Shown here in pieces: positions 25,301 through 37,300 of a stretch of 64,000 nucleotides of DNA. Both the position numbers and the translations under genes were made by a program. Source of the DNA: Coix lacryma-jobi var. lacryma-jobi (Eukaryota; Streptophyta; Magnoliopsida; Poales; Poaceae); contig CM019824.1 of NCBI GenBank assembly GCA_009763385.1, positions 159,148,474-159,212,473 on the forward strand, read 5' to 3'. How positions within the stretch are numbered: the first letter of the stretch is position 1; the number at the start of each line of letters is the position of its first letter. The notes beneath the pieces are model-generated. The model was given only the letters and a program-made list of their open reading frames with translations. It was not told where the DNA came from and did no database searches.

Positions 25301-28300
25301 CTCGCATCTTTGATCTAATCCATTGCGACTTGTGGACATCTCCTGTACTTAGCATGTCTGGCTATAAGTACTACTTGGTGGTGGTCGATGATTTCTCCCA
25401 CTACTCTTGGACCTTTCCCTTACGTGCCAAGTCGGATGCTTTTCCCACTCTTCTCCACTTTTTCCCTTGGGTGTCCACTCAGTTCGGCCTCACCATCAAG
25501 GTCGTCCAGTGCGACAATGGCCGTGAGTTCGATAACTCAACCTCACGTGCCTTCTTCCTCTCTCACGGTGTCTAGCTGCGCATGTCTTGTCCGTATACCT
25601 CCTCTCAGAACGGCAAGGCCGAGTGCATGATCCGCACCACCAATGACACCATGCGCACCCTTCTGCTTCAGGCATCCCTACCCGCTCGCTTCTGGGCCGA
25701 GAGTCTGCACACCTCCACCTATCTCCTTAACCGTCTTCCTTCCGCTGCTTGCCCAGCTCCTACACCTCACCACGCTCTGTTCGGTACCCCTCCTCGGTAC
25801 GACCACCTTCGAGTCTTTGGTTGTGCGTGTTACCCTAACACCGCCGCCACTGCTCCCCATAAGCTGGCCCCCCGGTCCACTCTCTGTGTCTTCCTCGGGT
25901 ACTCCCCGGATCACAAGGGGTACCGGTGCTTTGACCTTACCTCCCGTCGGGTTCTCATCTCTCGCCATGTGGTGTTTGATGAGTCTGTCTTCCCCTACTC
26001 CGCTACCACCACCCCCACTTCCACCCCGGATCTTGACGTATCCTCGTTGTTTCCCACTGACACGGTGGTCGAGCCACCTTTTCGGTTCTCTCCTGCAGGT
26101 ACTGCTGCACCGTGCCCGTCGCCGGAGCCGTGCCCTAGCTCGCCGCCCGCCCGCGACCACCTCGGCCCTGCTCCTTGCCCGGGCCAGGAGGGGTCCTCGG
26201 CCCCCGTCGCTGTTCCTGACACGGGTCCCGAGCCGGTTGCTCATGCGCCACCTGGCCGCTTTGCTCAGCCGGCGTTGGTTTACCAGCGCCGCGGGACGGC
26301 CCCCGTCGCCGCTCCGGGTGCGGTTCCCGGGCCGTCGACTACAGCACCACCGGCACGCTACGCCCAGCCGGCGCTTGTCTACCAGCGCCGTGCACGGATG
26401 GCGCCGCCACCGCCACCGGTGACTCCTTCGCCGGGGCCGTCGCCCTCACCCGTAGCCTCCTCTCCGCCAGCGACACCGACACCACCGCCTCGGCCACCGG
26501 CTGCCCGTGTCACGACGCCGGTGTACCACCCGCCGCTCCTTCACCGACACCCGCGGCATGTTCACCCTATGGTGACGCGGCACGCGGCTGGTACCCTGCA
26601 GCCCCGGGCCCTTGCGGCGGTGCCCGGGGACTCGCAGGTCTCTCCAGTACCTTCTTCCGTCCGTGAGGCCTTGTTGGATCCTCACTGGCGTCGGGCGATG
26701 GAGGAGGAGTACACGGCGCTCCTCGCCAACCAGACGTGGGAGCTGGTGCCCCGTCCCTCGGGTGCCAACGTTGTCACCGGCAAGTGGATCTGGACACACA
26801 AGCGTCGGGCTGATGGCACTTTGGAGCGGTACAAGGCTCGCTGGGTTCTTCGGGGTTTCACTCAGCGTCCTGGAGTTGACTATGATGAGACGTTCAGCCC
26901 AGTGGTGAAGTCGGCCACCATCCGCACAGTGCTGTCTCTGGCTCTCACTCGCTCCTGGCCTGTGCATCAGTTGGATGTGAAGAATGCCTTTCTGCATGGT
27001 CTTCTCACAGAGACAGTGTACTGCAGTCAGACGGCCGGGTTCGTTGACTCCTCTCGTCCTGACATGGTGTGCCGGCTCAACAGGTCTCTCTATGGCCTCA
27101 AGCAGGCTCCTCGGGCGTGGAATCATCGGTTTGCCACTTTTCTCCGGACACTGGGTTTTGTGGAGGCCAAGTCAGACACCTCTCTGTATATCTATCACCG
27201 TGGCGCTAAGACTGCGTATCTGCTGCTCTATGTGGATGACATTGTCCTCACGGCCTCCAGTGAGTCACTTCTTCGCCGGATTATCAGCTCTCTTCAGCAG
27301 GAGTTTGCTACGAAGGATCTGGGTGTGCTCCACCACTTCCTTGGGGTTACAATTGAGCCTCATCCTGCCGGGGTCCTTCTTCACCAGAGGCAGTATACTC
27401 GGGATATCTTGGAGCGCGCTGGGATGACTGATTGCAACCCCTGTGCCACTCCGGTTGACACACAGGGCAAGCTGTCTGAGTCTGAGGGCCCTCCAGTGGC
27501 AGATCCTACTGCATACCGGAGTCTTGCTGGTGCGCTTCAGTACCTCACCTTCACCAGGCCGGACATCACCTATGCTGTTCAGCAGATCTGTCTCCACATG
27601 CATGATCCTCGGGAGCCACATCTTACCGCTCTTAAGCGTCTCCTCCGCTACCTCCGCGGGACTGCTGACTACGGCCTCCTCCTCCACCGGCGGTCGTCCT
27701 CCACCGAGATGATTGTGTACACCCATGCTGACTGGGCTGGCTGTCCGGACACTCGCCGCTCAACCTCCGGCTACGCTGTCTTCTTGGGCGGCAACCTGGT
27801 GTCCTGGTCGTCCAAGCGCCAGCACGTGGCCTCCCGCTCCAGCGCCGAGGCGGAGTACCGCGCCGTCGCCAACGGCGTGGCTGATGCTTCCTGGCTCCGG
27901 CAGCTTCTTGCCGAGCTCCAGAGCCCCCTTCGCCGGACCACGCTGGTCTACTGCGACAACGTCAGCGCCGTGTACCTCTCCACCAACCCTGTTCAGCACC
28001 AGCGGACCAAGCATGTGGAGATCGACCTACACTTTGTCCGTGACCGAGTTGCCATCGGCGAGGTGCGCGTCCTTCATGTTCCGACCACCTCACAGTTCGC
28101 CGACATCTTCACCAAGGGCCTCCCGTCCTCGAGCTTCGCCGAGTTTCGCTCCAGCCTCAACATCACCAGTGGCTAGTTGCGTCTGTGGGGGGACTCATGT
28201 GTGTTGTTTGTTTTCATGTCCAGTCTGTAACTCCGCTGCGCCGGTAGTTAAGACTGCGGGGGAGTGTTGGAGTATGAGTATATGGCCCATGTGGCAAGGC

Positions 28301-31300
28301 CCATGAGGCCCATGTATGGAACCTATATTGCTACCCTCCTAGGGTTAGCCCATCCCAATCCAATTAATCATTCTAGCAATGGGCATAAGTGGTTGTATCC
28401 TATTTGCTTTGGAATTTTTGATTCAGAAACCACTGAGAATTGGGTTTGGTTCTTGAGTCAGCTTAAAGAGGCCATAGGATCACCTAGGGATTTAGCCATA
28501 TGTACTGATGCTGGACAGGCTGTGATGGCAGGGGTGGGTGAGGTATTTCCATTTGCTGAACATAGAGAATGCATGTACCACTTGGTGACCAACTTCAAGA
28601 AAAGATATCATGGTAAGGTGTTTGATGACCACCTATGGGCAGCAGCTTACTCATGGAACCCGTATGTGTATGGAAAACATTGGGATGCTATGCATGCTGC
28701 AAAGCCAGCTGCAACAGACTGGCTCGATAGAACACACAAAAAAAAATGGTCAAGGAGCAAGTTCAGAACCATTTGCAAGGTAGACTATGTGACCAACAAC
28801 CTTGCAGAAAGCTTTAATAACTGGATGAAGCCTCACAAGTCCATGAACTTGGATGATTTCATGGACAAGCTAAGGCAGATGCTCATGTCCAAGTGGAACA
28901 AAAGAAGGAAAATAGGGAAGAAACTTCAGGGCCTGATTCTACCCCACATCATTAATGAGTTGAATAAGCAAAGTAAAGAGGGAAACTTTGACGTTGAAGA
29001 ATGCTCAGAAGAGATAGCTGAAGTTACTGTAATGGGAGGAAGTTCATTTCGGTTTCTTGTCAGCCTACAAGAGAGAACATGTACTTGCAGACAATGGGAT
29101 GTTTCTGGGATTCCTTGCAAGCATGCACTAGCATTCATTACCTCCCTTGATGCATCAATAGAGAGTTATGTTGACTTATACTACTCAGTTGAGAAGTTTA
29201 GAGTTGCATATAGTCAGCTTATTCCAGCAATGCCAGACACGTCTCAGTGGCCTCAATCTAACCAGGGATTTTTCATGCACCCACCTTTGTTGACACCAGT
29301 AGCTGGTAGGCCTAAAACTGAAAGGCACAAGGGTACCGGTGACAAAAAAAAGAGAAAAGGACAGCACCAGTGCCCCATTTGTTTGGACTATGGACATCAT
29401 TGGCAGAGTTGCAAGAGGGGAAATCCAGAAGATATTGAAGCTATGAATAACATCAAGTAATAATTTGTGTACTCTTCTCTACCATTTATATTTTTCTTTG
29501 TACATGATATTCAACACACTCATTCTATTCTTATTTCAGGGCAGCAGCAAAGAAGAGGGAAAGGACCTCCAAAAAATATGCCCAAAGTTCCATTTTGCCT
29601 TTGGAGGATGCACCATCGACGTCCATGACATTCCCCACAAGGTTTGGTCTTCCTTCTTTTCTTTCATTCTGAACTGAATTACACTCATCCAATTTTTCCC
29701 CTATTCTAAGCCATTGTCAATAATATAACATTTGTAGGTCAAGAAGTGGGTCTAATCAGCCCGAAACACTATCTATTGCTCAAGTTGAAGATCAAGTTGT
29801 TCCAGTTAAAAAGAGGAGGAAAACCATCAACAAGAAGCTAGGCCTTCCAAAGAAAAAAAAACGTGAACAATCTTTGATTTGTGATGTATTGGTTGGCTGT
29901 ATGTATGTGAGACCAATGTAGCACTTTCATGTGACCTTGTTTCTGGTTGTGACAACTTGGTGATTTGTGAACATATTTGTGTGACCTTGTTAATTTGAGA
30001 ACTATGGTGGATTTGTGACCTATGCAATATGTGTGGTTAAATGTGATTATATATGTGTGATTATGCGAGAATCCCATATATGTGTGATTATATATGTGGT
30101 TTAATGTGATTATATACTCAGAATATAAAATAAATAAACAAAACTCTGCTATTTTTTTATACAGGGGTAAAATTGTCTTTTTACCTCATAGTTAACACCG
30201 TTAACTCTCAAAACTAACGGAAGGCCATATTCCTAAACGAATTTTGTTTTGAGGCCAGATTCCCAAATTCAAAAAAAAAAGGCCATATTCCTAAACACAA
30301 CTTTTTTGGAGGCCATATTCCTAATTCTCCCTAAATAATTAGTCAAATGTACTAATATTTATATTGCAAGGTAATAAGCCACAAAAAAATTATACAAAAA
30401 ACCTAAACTAACCAAGGAGGAACTAGGTGGCATTTCATTAAGAATATTTTTTTAGAGAATGTGCTATGCACGTGTTTCATTAAGGGAAGACCGCCCACAA
30501 AATGTATAACAAATAGGAAACAAACCAGCACGCGACGTACCTAGGAAGACAGAAAACAAAGAGGAGAGGAGACAAGAAGGAAAGAAAAACATATCTGAGC
30601 CGCCACACCAGATACGGCTCAAACCACACTCAAAGTGTCAAGGACCTGGTGATCTAGGGTAGCTGGCCCTCGACTACGGAGTTCGTAGTCTCGTGCCGTG
30701 TCTTCCGATCGCGGAGGTTATGCCCCTCACAGCGGCTCGGGCTTGAGAGTTGAGAGAGAGATAGAATAAGATTAATGATCTTGCTTGTCCTTTAAACCAA
30801 CGTACGGTTACAATATATAGGGCCAATAGTCCCTACCGAATACTACTAGAATTGGAGAACTGAAAAATAGAAACTAATCTAACTTTCCAACTGCTTCAGC
30901 CACCGTGCGCGGTCTGGCTGTCGCCCCGCACGATCAGCGCGTCCTGCGTGGCCCGCTCTGCGGCCCGTCGGACGTCGCGTGCACGTCGTCTCCTCGTATA
31001 CGTACGACCGTACATGACATCTCTCCCCTCCTTCTGGACCAGCTCGTCCTCGAGCTGGAACGCCGGAAAACGTTCGCGGAAAGTGTCCCAGTCTTCCCAA
31101 GATGATGATGACAGCGGCTCCCCCTTCCAGCGCACGAGGACCTGGCGCACCCCTCTTGCGAGACGGGAGCGCTCCACACGTTCCGGTTCTGGCACCGTGG
31201 CGCCGTTGTGGACGACGGGGAGAGGCGGTGGAGTGGTCGGAGGCGCGCCCTGCCACTTCTTCAAGAGCCCGACGTGGAAGACGTCATGAAGGCGAGCTCG

Positions 31301-34300
31301 GGGCGGAAGGGCCACCCTAACGGCGACTGCGTTGATCACCTCGATCACCTGATAGGGGCCGAAGAATCGGGGCTTCAGCTTGCCCACTGACGATTCCAGC
31401 GACGCGATGGGACGGTGTCGTAGGCGCAGCAACACCCAATCTCCCACCGCGTAGGACACCTCCCGATGATGCTTGTCGTAGTGACGCTTCTGAATGGCCT
31501 GCGCCTGCTTCAGGCGGAAACGGATGTCCTGCAAAAACTCCTCACGCTCGGCCATAGTCTTGGCGACGGCCGCCACACGCGTCTCCCCGGCCTCATAGGA
31601 GCGGAGGGTCGGCGGATCCCGGCCGTAGACGATGCGGAAAGGAGTGTCGCGGAGGGACGTCTGGTACACCGAGTTGTAGATGAACTCCGCCCAGGGAAGC
31701 CACCTGAGCCATTGGCGGGGACGGTCGCCGGTGAAGCCGCGCAGGTACATGGTGATCACCTTGTTCGCAGCCTCAGTTTGGCCATCTGCTTGCGGGTGGA
31801 ATGCCGAGGTCATGTACAGCTTGGAACCCATGAGCCGCATGAGCTCGCGCCAGAACGTCGATGTGAAGACGGGGTCGCGATCAGACACCATAGATTGCGG
31901 CATCCCGTGGAGGCGAACGATGTCGGCGAAGAACGCATTGGCGACGGATTCTGCAGTGTATGGGTGAGCAAGAGGTATAAAGTGACAGTACTTGCTGAAC
32001 CTGTCCACCACGGTGAGGATGACGGACTTCCCGCGAACTTTCGGAAGGGCTTCAATGAAGTCCAGTCCCACGTCGGACCATACTGATGACGGCACCGGGA
32101 GCGGCAAGAGCAGCCCCGCCGGGTGCAGGTGCTCGGACTTGAGCCGTTGGCACGTGCCGCACGCGCGGACGAAGTCTTGGACATGCTGACGCATCCTCGG
32201 GAAGTGAAAGTCACGCCGCAGCCGGTGCCGCGTGCGCTGGACGCCCTCATGGCCGTCCTCATGGATGGCAGCCACAATCTCCAGTAACAGCGGGGACGAC
32301 GGCGCGATGTAGAGTCACCCCGCGTAGGTCACCAGGTCGTCGCGGACAGCCCACGGCGCGGTGCGGGTGCCAGCAAGAATCTCCTCTCGGAGAGCCACAA
32401 GCGCCGGGTCCGCAGCCTGTGCTTGACGTAGCCTGTCGATGAAGTCGAATTTCGGCGCCGACAGGGCGAGCACCGCTCCCATGCTGTCCTCCGTGTCGCG
32501 GCGAGACAGGGCATCAGCGACCACGTTCTGGGCGCCTGGCTTATATTCCACCTCAAAGTCGAAACCGAGAAGCTTCCCCACCCAATGATGTTGAGGGATT
32601 GTGGCGAGTCGCTGGTCCAACAAGAATTTGAGACTGTAGTGATCAGTACGCACGGTGAAGTGGCGGCCCCACAGGTACGGGCGCCAATGGCGGACGGCGT
32701 GGACGAGCCTGATCAACTCTCGCTCATATGCGGCGAGCGAGCGGTGGCGTGGCGCGATCGGCCTGCTGAAGAACGCGATCGGGTGTTTCTCTTGCAGGAG
32801 CACGGCGCCGAACCCGTGTGTCGAAGCATCACACTCGACGACGAACGGCTTGCTGAAGTCCGGAAGGGCGAGGACCGGTGCTGACGTCACTGCCTCCTTC
32901 AGTGTCTCGAATGCCGCAGCTGCCTCTCCTGACCAGGAGAAGCCGTCTTTCTTCAACAGCGCCGTCAGAGGAGCCGCGATGGCGCCGTAGTTGAGGACGA
33001 AACGCCGGTAGTAGCCTGCCAGGCCGAGGAAGCCGCGGACCGCGCGGGCCGACTTGGGCACCGGCCAGTCGTGGATGGCCTTCACCTTGTCCGGGTCCAT
33101 GGCCACGCCGGTCTCCTTGATGATGTGGCCGAGGTAGGAGACCGACGTGACTCCAAAGGCGCACTTGGATCGCTTGACGAAGAGGTGCTGGCGGCGAAGT
33201 TCGGTCAAGACCGCGCGAAGATGTCGAAGGTGATCCGCCCACGACACACTGTAGATTAGTATGTCATCAAAGAAAACGAGCACAAACCGACGAAGGAACA
33301 GTCGCAGGACGTCGTTCATCAGGGACTGGAACGTTGCGGGCGCATTGCACAGGCCGAACGGCATCACCAAGAACTCATACAGGCCGTCGTGCGTGCGAAA
33401 CGCGGTCTTGTGGATGTCCTCCGGCTTCATGCGTACTTGGTGATAGCCCGAACGCAGATCAAGCTTGGTGAAGAACTTGGCGCCGTGAAGCTCATCCAGG
33501 AGCTCCTCCACCACGGGTATCGGGAAAGCATCCTTGACGGTGAGCGCGTTCAACGCGCGATAATCGACGCAGAACCTCCATGAGCCATCCGGTTTTGCCA
33601 CGAGGAGGACCGGCGATGAGAACGCCGACGTGCTGCGGCGAACGATCCCTTGCTCGATCATGGCCGCACATTGGCGCTCCAGTTCATCCTTGTGGGCCGC
33701 CGAGTAACGGTACGGGCGGACCGCCACCGGTGTCGCGCCGGGCTTGAGAACGATCGGGTGGTCACGGTCGCGCGGTGGAGGCAGACCCGTTGGGGCAGCG
33801 AAGACATCCCCGAACGAGTCCAGCAGGCCCTCCAACAGGGACTCGCCGGTGGTCGCGGCGTGTACTGCGGGCGCCACCGGGCATGCCACGCCAGACCAAC
33901 AGATAGGGCGCCCGTCGTGGTGGAAGGACAGGGTGTGGGAGGTGACGTCCCAGGCGATGCGCCCTAGGGCGGCCATCCACTGGGTGCCCAGCACCATGTC
34001 GTAGCCGGCGAGGGGCATGACGTAAAGGTCGACGTCGAACATCACGCCCTCGATGGAGATAGCCGCCTGCCGAAGGACGCCAGGGCACGCCACCTTCTCG
34101 CCATTAGCGACCGTGGCAGTGAGCCGCGGGCGGGGTGTGATGGTGAGCCCAGTGCGGTGCGCAGCCGCCTCTCCGATAAAGTTGTGCGTGGACCCCGTGT
34201 CCACCAGGGCGATGAGCGTTGTGGCGCCCAGGGTGACCCGAAGCAGGATGGGGGCACCCACGGCCATGCCCGCCACAGCATGAAGGGAGAAGACGGGGGC

Positions 34301-37300
34301 CTCCTTCGCCCCGTCGTCTGCCGCAGCAGCCGCGTCGCCGTCGGGGTCGTCGATCTCCACCCCGTCCAGGAAGAAAAGGCGGCGACAGAACCTATTATGG
34401 CCACGTGAGTACTTCTCATTACAATTGAAGCACAAACCTTGGCGGCGCCGTTCCGCCATCTCATCGGGAGTGAGGCGTCGTTGGCCGCCCTCAGCGCGGC
34501 CCTGCTGTGCAGCCGCCGGAGGGGCCGGGAGCGCCAGGATAGGCGGCGGCGCCGGTAGAGCCGCCCTGGCCGCAGGTGGGGGCAGGCCGCGCGGAGCCGC
34601 CCGTGGTGGTTGTGGCGCCGGCCGTTCGCTCTCCATCAGCTCCACTTGGCGGGCGAGGCTCATGGCTTCGGCGAGATTTTTCGGGTCGTGGAGTCGGACG
34701 ACGTGGCTGAGCGGTGGGAGGAGGCCCCCGGTGTAGAGCTGGACGCGTTGCGTCTCCTCGAGCCGGCCTGCGCGAGGAAGGAGAGCCTGGAAGCGGTTGG
34801 AGTATTCCTCCACGGTGCCCGTGCGCCGGCACTCGGAGAGCTCGAACATGGGCGCGGATCGGAGAGGGGGCCCGAACCGGAGGTTGAGGAGATCCTTGAA
34901 GTGGCTCCAGTTCGGCGTGCCCTCGTCGGTTTGCAGCTGGGTGAACCACAATTGCGCCACGTCATCCAGATGGTACGACGCCATGGGCACGCGCTCGTCC
35001 ACGGTGGTGCGGTACTGGCGGAAGTAGGCTTCGCATTTGTTGACGAAGAGCATCGGATCGGTCGTGCCATCGTAGCGGGGAAAATCCCACTTCTTGTGCT
35101 TGGGGTGGAAGTCCCGACCGCGCTCGTCGTAGTGGCGGCGGTCGTCGCCCCCGCCGGAGGACGACTCGGACTTGTCCTTCATGGCAGCCATGTCGGACTC
35201 CATGGCGTTCATCTTCGTGGTCATGGTCTTGAGCATCTCCATGACTTCAGCGAGGGTGGGCTCGGCCATGGTGGGTGAGGTGTGTGCGGTGGAGGCTGCG
35301 GAGGACGGCGGTGATGGCGGTGGGCTCGGGTTTGCAGGTTTCGGAGACGGCGGCGCGGCGGCGGAGGAAGAGGAGGATCGATTGGATCGCGATACCAGGT
35401 TGTCAAGGACCTGGTGATCTAGGGTAGCTGGCCCTCGACTACGGAGTTCGTAGTCTCGTGCCGTGTCTTCCGATCGCGGAGGTTATGCCCCTCACAGCGG
35501 CTCGGGCTTGAGAGTTGAGAGAGAGATAGAATAAGATTAATGATCTTGCTTGTCCTTTAAACCAACGTACGGTTACAATATATAGGGCCAATAGTCCCTA
35601 CCGAATACTACTAGAATTGGAGAACTGAAAAATAGAAACTAATCTAACTTTCCAACTGCTTCAGCCACCGTGCGCGGCCTGGCTGTCGCCCCGCACGATC
35701 AGCGCGTCCTGCGTGGCCCGCTCTGCGGCCCGTCGGACGTCGCGTGCACGTCGTCTCCTCGTATACGTACGACCGTACATGACACAAAGCTACCGCTCCT
35801 AATGCCGCTATATACCAGGCAAAAGAATTAACTTGGCTTGCGACCAACGACCTGCTATTAAGAAGCAAATAGGCACCCAAATTTGCCTCAGCGAGGACTT
35901 GAACTTGGTGGTCTGAGTATAGATCCACATGCTCGACTAACTGAGCTAGTTGAGCTCCCTTCGGGAAAAAATTATGATAAACAAATAAACAGAATCACCT
36001 TATTTTGTGATGCTTGAATCTCAATGTGCTTTGCACGGTGGGCAAATTTTAACGTGTTATGAGTCTCTTCTGAGTTGCTTGATGCTGGAGTAACAGTGCA
36101 TATTAGCTGCACAAAAAGAAGTCAAGACGCAAAAGATTGAGATAATAACAACTTATTCTAAGTATCAACCTGAGAAGCAACTTACAGAAACACGTCCCTG
36201 TCCGCTTAAGGATGACTGTAGTAACCGTGTCAATTTGGAATCTCGAAATGGAACATGTGTAGCTTTTCCATCAGTCAGTTTCGATATCACCTGAAATATG
36301 CAAACTAATTTCTTTTATCCACATGGTTGGTTAACATCTCTCGCAAATAGAAGAACACAAAAAGATAAACTCAGCTTAATAGATTGGCCGTAAACCATTG
36401 GGTAGAGAAGCATTAACAAATCGCATGAAACATAAATACTTATGGAAATCTTTTCTCACAAGTCTCAATTGTTGTCTCCATGCTTATAAATGTCTCTGGT
36501 CAGTGGAAAAAGAAATGCTGCATGTATTGATGCAACCTGTGTTTCGGGACTTTGGATAGTTACACATATCCATCCAATTCAAGACTTTTAGTGATCTCAT
36601 TTTTGTTTGCAATATGAAATATAGAAACAAACACAATTAACCTCTTGTATGCACAATATGCACAAGTAATACATAGGCAGCAATGCATAATCTCAAAAGC
36701 ATGATTGCATGAACACAGCATCTACCATACTGCATTAATGGTGATATTACAGGGACGTATAATCTGATAGTGATTAGAGAATGAGGCCTACCGTTCCAAG
36801 AGTTAGCAAGCTTTTATTGATATAAGATCCTTCTTTCTGGCGTACTCCCGTAGTTTCAGCCCTTGAACTCTCTGAACCTGCCAGATCGATGAGGTTCTGC
36901 AAATGAGCAAGAAAACTAAGAAACCAGTTTGTAGGCCGCCTGAACACACTAGAAGTGCAGATGAAACAATATATGCTGCCATGTGTAAATGAAATTTAGA
37001 TGTGTCATATATCTAGAGTCAACTATAGTGGTAAGGAACAGGAACAGATCAAGAAAAAATAGCCAAGTGTAAATGAAATGCATGTGTAATATATCTCGAA
37101 TCATTTGTAGTGGCAAGGCAGAGGAATGGATCAGAACTTCAGAAAAAACAAAATCAAAGGAAACAGAAGATGATCCCACCAGCTGTGAGAAGGTAACTGC
37201 TTCCTCTTCACTAGATTCACCGCAGGGGCTGCTCTCTATTGTCTACATGAAACAGTAAACTGAGCAGTGTTAGAGATTTTACAATGTGAAATGCAGCTGC

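Larger units (their letters stand above)
21341..28378 (+). mobile_element. Copia retrotransposon with 114-bp LTRs, TSD ATGGG
   Basis: LTRs at 21341-21454 and 28265-28378 are both 114 bp, start TGTTGGAGTATGAG and end TCATTCTAGCA, and differ at two positions (98.2% identity). TSD ATGGG lies at 21336-21340 and 28379-28383. A primer-binding site TGGTATCAAGCT (21455) follows the left LTR, as expected for initiator-Met tRNA priming. A purine tract GCGGGGGAG (28256-28264) precedes the right LTR. Gag is missing: the expected place holds GC-rich Pro/Ala sequence cut by a solo LTR. The element is 7038 bp. Confidence 0.96.
20864..29460 (+). pseudogene. MULE transposase, split by a copia insertion
   Basis: The left part (20864-21340) has the MuDR-type DNA-binding region (CSSRRLSKKVKNATNYWI, KALVKKLKEHHGVTIPYHRV) and the first part of the DDE core with LAIDSTFLTDKYKGQL. 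The right part (28384-29460) continues with KWLYPICFGIFDSETTENW and TDAGQAVMAGVGEVFPFAEH, then a SWIM zinc finger (CTCRQWDVSGIPCKHAL) and a CX2CX4HX4C knuckle (CPICLDYGHHWQSC), ending at TAA 29460. If the copia element and one ATGGG are discounted, the frame runs on through VDG-HKW, so the gene was intact when hit. Upstream sequence 20275-20469 and downstream 29540-29830 may be further exons. Confidence 0.9.
19428..30331 (+). mobile_element. Mutator-like element (MULE) in kinesin intron 13, 9-bp TSD
   Basis: The terminal inverted repeats begin GGGAGAATTAGGAATATGGC on the left and end GCCATATTCCTAATTCTCCC on the right, and stay similar over more than 100 bp. Flanks 19419-19427 (TAAATAAAT) and 30332-30340 (TAAATAATT) match 8 of 9, the TSD length of Mutator elements. 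It carries a transposase gene (+) and a GC-rich stretch (19680-19960) that may be a captured gene piece. The copia element 21341-28378 sits inside the transposase; without it and one TSD copy the MULE is about 3.86 kb. It is antisense to the host gene. Confidence 0.93.

Noticed and set aside
35885..35964. Functional tRNA gene on the minus strand
   Set aside because: Only the Pol III boxes fit; the sequence runs on into a SINE-like body.
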